Assembly (NCBI RefSeq): GCF_000812025.2
Contig: NZ_JWJE02000033.1
Location: forward strand, 1 to 42,962
DNA length: 42,962 nt
Source of the DNA: Bacillus thermotolerans
GTDB lineage: Bacteria; Bacillota; Bacilli; Bacillales; Domibacillaceae
Direction of reading: 5' to 3'
In this document: positions 40,318 through 42,962 of the stretch, piece by piece
Layout: each line of letters opens with the position of its first letter
How positions within the stretch are numbered: position 1 is the stretch's first letter
Program-made: the position numbers and the translations under genes
The notes under the pieces: generated by a model
What the model was told of the DNA's origin: nothing
What the model saw: only the letters and a program-made list of their open reading frames with translations
Database searches by the model: none

Positions 40318-41962
40318 TTAGCCGCTAACCTCATTTCCGAGGTAAACTTTATAATTATTTTTCCCTTGCTTCTTCGCTTGATACATAGCTGTATCTGCTT
40401 GCTTGATCAGTGCCTCAGCCTTTTCACCAAATTTATCCGTGAAGGAGACGCCGACACTCGGGGTAATGCAAATCTTCTGCTCTTCTATAATGAAGGGGAA
40501 ATTCAGATCCTCTATAATCTTCTCGGCGACCGCTTGTGCTTCCTCTTGTTGAATAGAAGGCATCAAAACAGCAAACTCGTCGCCCGCTAACCGTGATACC
40601 AGGTTCCTCCGGCCAGTACTATTTGTTAACCGCTTAGCCACTTCTACTAAAAGCAAATCACCAACGTCATGCCCAAATGTGTCATTTACCCGCTTAAACC
40701 CATCTAAATCAATAAACATGACAGCCACAGCAGAAACATCGAATGGGACAGACTGTAATGCTTTATTTAACGAATCTAATAGCAAGCGCCTGTTAGGCAA
40801 TCCTGTCAGCGGATCATGATAAGCCATTCGGCAAACTAGATTCTCCGCTCTTTTACGGTCGGTGATGTCTTTAAAGAAGATTTGCACGAACCGCTCGCCA
40901 TCATGAATGATCGGTATGCCTTTAATCTCTACATCAATGACCTGCTTGTCCAGCCGTATCATCTGCTCCTCCAGCATATCTACAGGTCGGTTCTCTTCCC
41001 GGATGGTTCGCCACCGTTCCTGCACGATTGCATGATAATCTGGATGAATAAATGTCAGCATATTTTGACCGACTAGGCTTTCCGGCTTTTGAACGCCGAG
41101 TATTTTCATACCGGCAGGGTTCATATAAGTAATAACACCGAACCGGTGAATAGCTATCCCGATAGGAGATAATTCCACTAACCGCCGATACTTCTCTTCA
41201 CTCTCTTTAATCTTAGCGGTGTACCGCTCATTTCTCGCAGAGATGGCTAGTAACACCAATAAAATAAAAACAATAAACAAACTGCTAATAAACTCTATAA
41301 CAGAACTTGAACTGGAGTATCCGGCGCTTGACACACCATGATCATGAGCAGTGAAGTCTACTGCACTCATTCCGGCGTAATGCATGCTGGATATCGCCAA
41401 ACCTAAAAAAGCAGAACCTAACAATTTTTTAACTAGTGTACTGCTTCTATATTTAAAGAGAAACCAGAAGGCCAGCCTGGAGACCAATATAGCAATGACG
41501 AGAGAAGCCATGAATAATACCCGGTCGTATGCCGCTTCTTCCAACATTGTTATTGATTTCATTCCCATATAGTTAGTGCATTCCTACAATTCCTGCCCCT
41601 AAAACCATACTGCTGATCATCATAGAATGTTTTCTATGCTGGGCTCCTTCGACAATCCAAAAGGAAAAAGCAGAGGAAGTCACGGACAAAATAAATGACA
41701 GGATAACTAAGCTCATGTCATAGGTCACTTGAGTATTTAAATAAAGTGAAAGCATGTCAACAAAATGCATCGTCCATATGCCGCCGCCCATCACGATAGA
41801 AGAAAGAAACAATAACCACTTATCTCTCTTTGTATTATGCACTGTAATTCGGCTTAGAAGGTTAACAGCCACATAAGAAGCAAACACCGCCACCACAATC
41901 GAAATAACCATTAGATTCATATGGTGAAACTCGATTAGTTCTTTTTCAGCCAGCATATTCAT
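40318..41962 (-). pseudogene. MHYT-PAS-GGDEF diguanylate cyclase gene, split by a 4-bp duplication
   Basis: Two adjacent minus-strand ORFs are halves of one gene. The upstream part (41962-41573, 129 codons) has four membrane helices and MHYT repeats (MHFVDM; ends GAGIVGMH). The downstream part (41568-40318, 416 codons) begins MGMKSITM, continues the MHYT domain (SSMHYAGM at 61-67), then a PAS domain (about 127-235), and GGDEF (about 245-410) with AGDEF at 328-332. The junction has ACTA twice in tandem (41577-41570); removing one copy restores MH-Y-MGM and a 546-residue protein. The I-site position reads RNLV instead of RxxD. No EAL domain. As read, the protein is truncated; the C-terminal ORF could still be translated from its own ATG. 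Confidence 0.88.
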
Positions 41963-42087
41963 AACAACCTTTATTTAGTATAACTTCCATACTTTAACTA
42001 TCAAAGAAAGAGACTCCTCATTCAACTACTTTTTTCTTTCTTCTGCCTTACAGCCAGGAAGAAGCGCATGACTTTTTAGCAGATCAT

Positions 42088-42117
42088 AAAAAAAGATCCA
42101 GCTAAAGCCAGATCCTT
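42088..42117 (-). terminator. Possible terminator downstream of the 193-codon ORF
   Basis: On the minus strand AAAAGGATCTGGC and GCTGGATCTTTTTTT surround a 4-nt loop. The stem has two central mismatches, but T7 follows. It lies about 65 bp after the stop at 42182. Confidence 0.5.
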
Positions 42118-42181
42118 TTAAATCGTATTCAATTAAATATGCGGTAATCTCCTCACTGACCAAAGCGCTCTGCCAATCACA

Positions 42182-42763
42182 CTACTCTGACACAGCTTGA
42201 TCAACCTGCTGAGCCCACTGTACGACTTCCGATAAATTGACAGAGTTGTCCCAAAGGTATAAAGTGTCTTTCTCGAATCTTCGAAGATTCTCATGAATAT
42301 CCGTTTGGCCGAGTATGGGGTCGGTATTTATATCCGCCATAGCAGCCCACTGATCTAACCGAGCATCGAACTGCTCGTAATCATTCCTTACCTCCCTAAG
42401 ACCGCTAGGAGGATCCTGTGGTATGCCGGGCCACCTTTTTCTTATTAATTCGACTCTTTCCTTTGTTCTTTCTTGTTCATCTTTATGAGCACCAGCGTCA
42501 ATAGGATCAACGATACGCAAAATAACGATCGCATTTCCTAAGAGATTCATCGCCTGCCGAATAATACTGTTGGGAGATTGCCTATGCCTCAAGCTTTCAT
42601 TGATTTGATTAGCCTCCGAAACAATCCAGCCTGCACGTAATTTCATTTCATCAGCGTACTTTTCTAAAATAACCTTCCGGGTATCTTTATCCTCCGGAAA
42701 ATGCTTCAATTTACTCAATTCTTTGCACACCTCTTTTTCTATAGGTTCATTATTCGCCAACAA
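42182..42763 (-). CDS. Unrecognised soluble helical protein (HEPN-like motif only)
   Basis: 193 codons from TTG 42763; there is no ribosome binding site before it and no nearby ATG, so the start is uncertain and the gene may be 5'-truncated. The frame stays open to an in-frame stop about 95 bp further upstream. The product is helical and charged, without membrane segments: EKYADEMKLRAGWIVSEANQINESL, IRQAMNLLGNAIVILRIVDPI and LREVRNDYEQFDARLDQWA. The last resembles R-N-x-x-E-H motifs of some HEPN-type proteins but has Gln where His would be expected. No function is assigned; neighbours give no hint. Confidence 0.55.
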   Translation of the reverse strand: MLANNEPIEKEVCKELSKLKHFPEDKDTRKVILEKYADEMKLRAGWIVSEANQINESLRHRQSPNSIIRQAMNLLGNAIVILRIVDPIDAGAHKDEQERTKERVELIRKRWPGIPQDPPSGLREVRNDYEQFDARLDQWAAMADINTDPILGQTDIHENLRRFEKDTLYLWDNSVNLSEVVQWAQQVDQAVSE

Positions 42764-42962
42764 AGAGGTGTTTGTACAGTTATTTGTCCGACTCTTTATG
42801 AAACTTCTCCTTATAATGATCCATTTGCTTCTGACGGCACCTTACATTTCCTCTTTCACGCCTTAAAAAATGGTTCTAAATCAAATGTTGGGGTTTTAGG
42901 CTACCGCGCTACGCTTGGTGGCCTCTATAAAAAATGATGGATGGTACCATTCATCATTTTTT
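42764..42962. repeat. Right-edge segment with a 34-bp foldback repeat
   Basis: About 200 bp without a convincing gene. The last 34 bases form a near-perfect inverted repeat (42929-42945 against 42946-42962, one G-T pair, centre GGTACC, outer A6/T6), shaped like a bidirectional terminator or an element end. The window stops exactly at its last T. Upstream, 42865-42900 reads like no gene I know. A plus-strand ORF ending at 42937 lacks a supported start. Confidence 0.45.

Noticed and set aside
42701-42937. 78-codon plus-strand ORF at the right edge
   Set aside because: Its first part is antisense to the 193-codon ORF and there is no ribosome binding site; the stop falling in the foldback repeat is suggestive but not enough.

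Overview
This window is a piece of a Bacillaceae chromosome: low-to-moderate GC, strong AGGAGG-type ribosome binding sites, frequent GTG/TTG starts and dense Rho-independent terminators. It is largely collinear with the yug - kapB - pbpD - mrp - yuxO - yui/yumB arc of Bacillus subtilis, with insertions, losses and local regulatory changes. Nothing looks like a prophage, integrative element or CRISPR array; this is mostly core chromosome.

Layout. The left edge (1-700) is the very 5' end of a 16S rRNA gene on the minus strand, with its leader and tandem P1/P2 promoters, then a 26-residue small ORF and a tRNA-Ala(GGC). 789-3423 holds the K+ channel gene yugO, yugN and a YqhD-like alcohol dehydrogenase. 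3570-10735 is an ornithine/proline catabolism block: rocA-rocD-glutamate dehydrogenase on the minus strand, the divergent regulator rocR and an NhaC-type antiporter. 11131-18285 carries yugI, a GltB-like FMN protein, an SDR, alaRT, yugF, yugE and patB. 18377-20341 is the queCDE queuosine-precursor operon under a preQ1-I riboswitch. 20426-24886 holds a small membrane protein, a lipoprotein cyclophilin, kapB (without kinB or kapD), an unexplained structured intergenic region, pbpD and yufK. 25274-31022 is the complete seven-gene mrpABCDEFG Na+/H+ antiporter operon behind a potentially structured leader. 31066-41962 carries a DUF2188 protein, yuxO, a PY-rich peptide, yuiF, an RsbR-like STAS protein, pepA (yuiE), a cobalamin-binding-like protein, yuiB, yuiA, an NDH-2 (yumB), a second SDR and a frameshifted MHYT-PAS-GGDEF gene. 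The right edge has an unrecognised gene and a 34-bp foldback repeat at which the window ends.

How the genes work together. RocD, RocA and glutamate dehydrogenase convert ornithine (and P5C from proline) to 2-oxoglutarate and ammonia. QueD, QueE and QueC make preQ0 from the GTP-derived precursor. Three secondary cation systems (Mrp, NhaC, YuiF), the K+ channel YugO and NDH-2 together point to Na+/K+/pH homeostasis.

Most worth a second look: a RocR whose AAA+ domain lacks the sigma-54-contacting GAFTGA loop, with no recognisable -24/-12 promoter at the roc operon; the mrp 5' leader, which can pair with the mrpA Shine-Dalgarno; a diguanylate cyclase gene split by a 4-bp tandem duplication; two members of a palindromic REP-like family; a perfect 34-bp inverted repeat upstream of nhaC; and the structured kapB-pbpD gap. 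All functional statements come from reading the sequence and general family knowledge; no database search was run.
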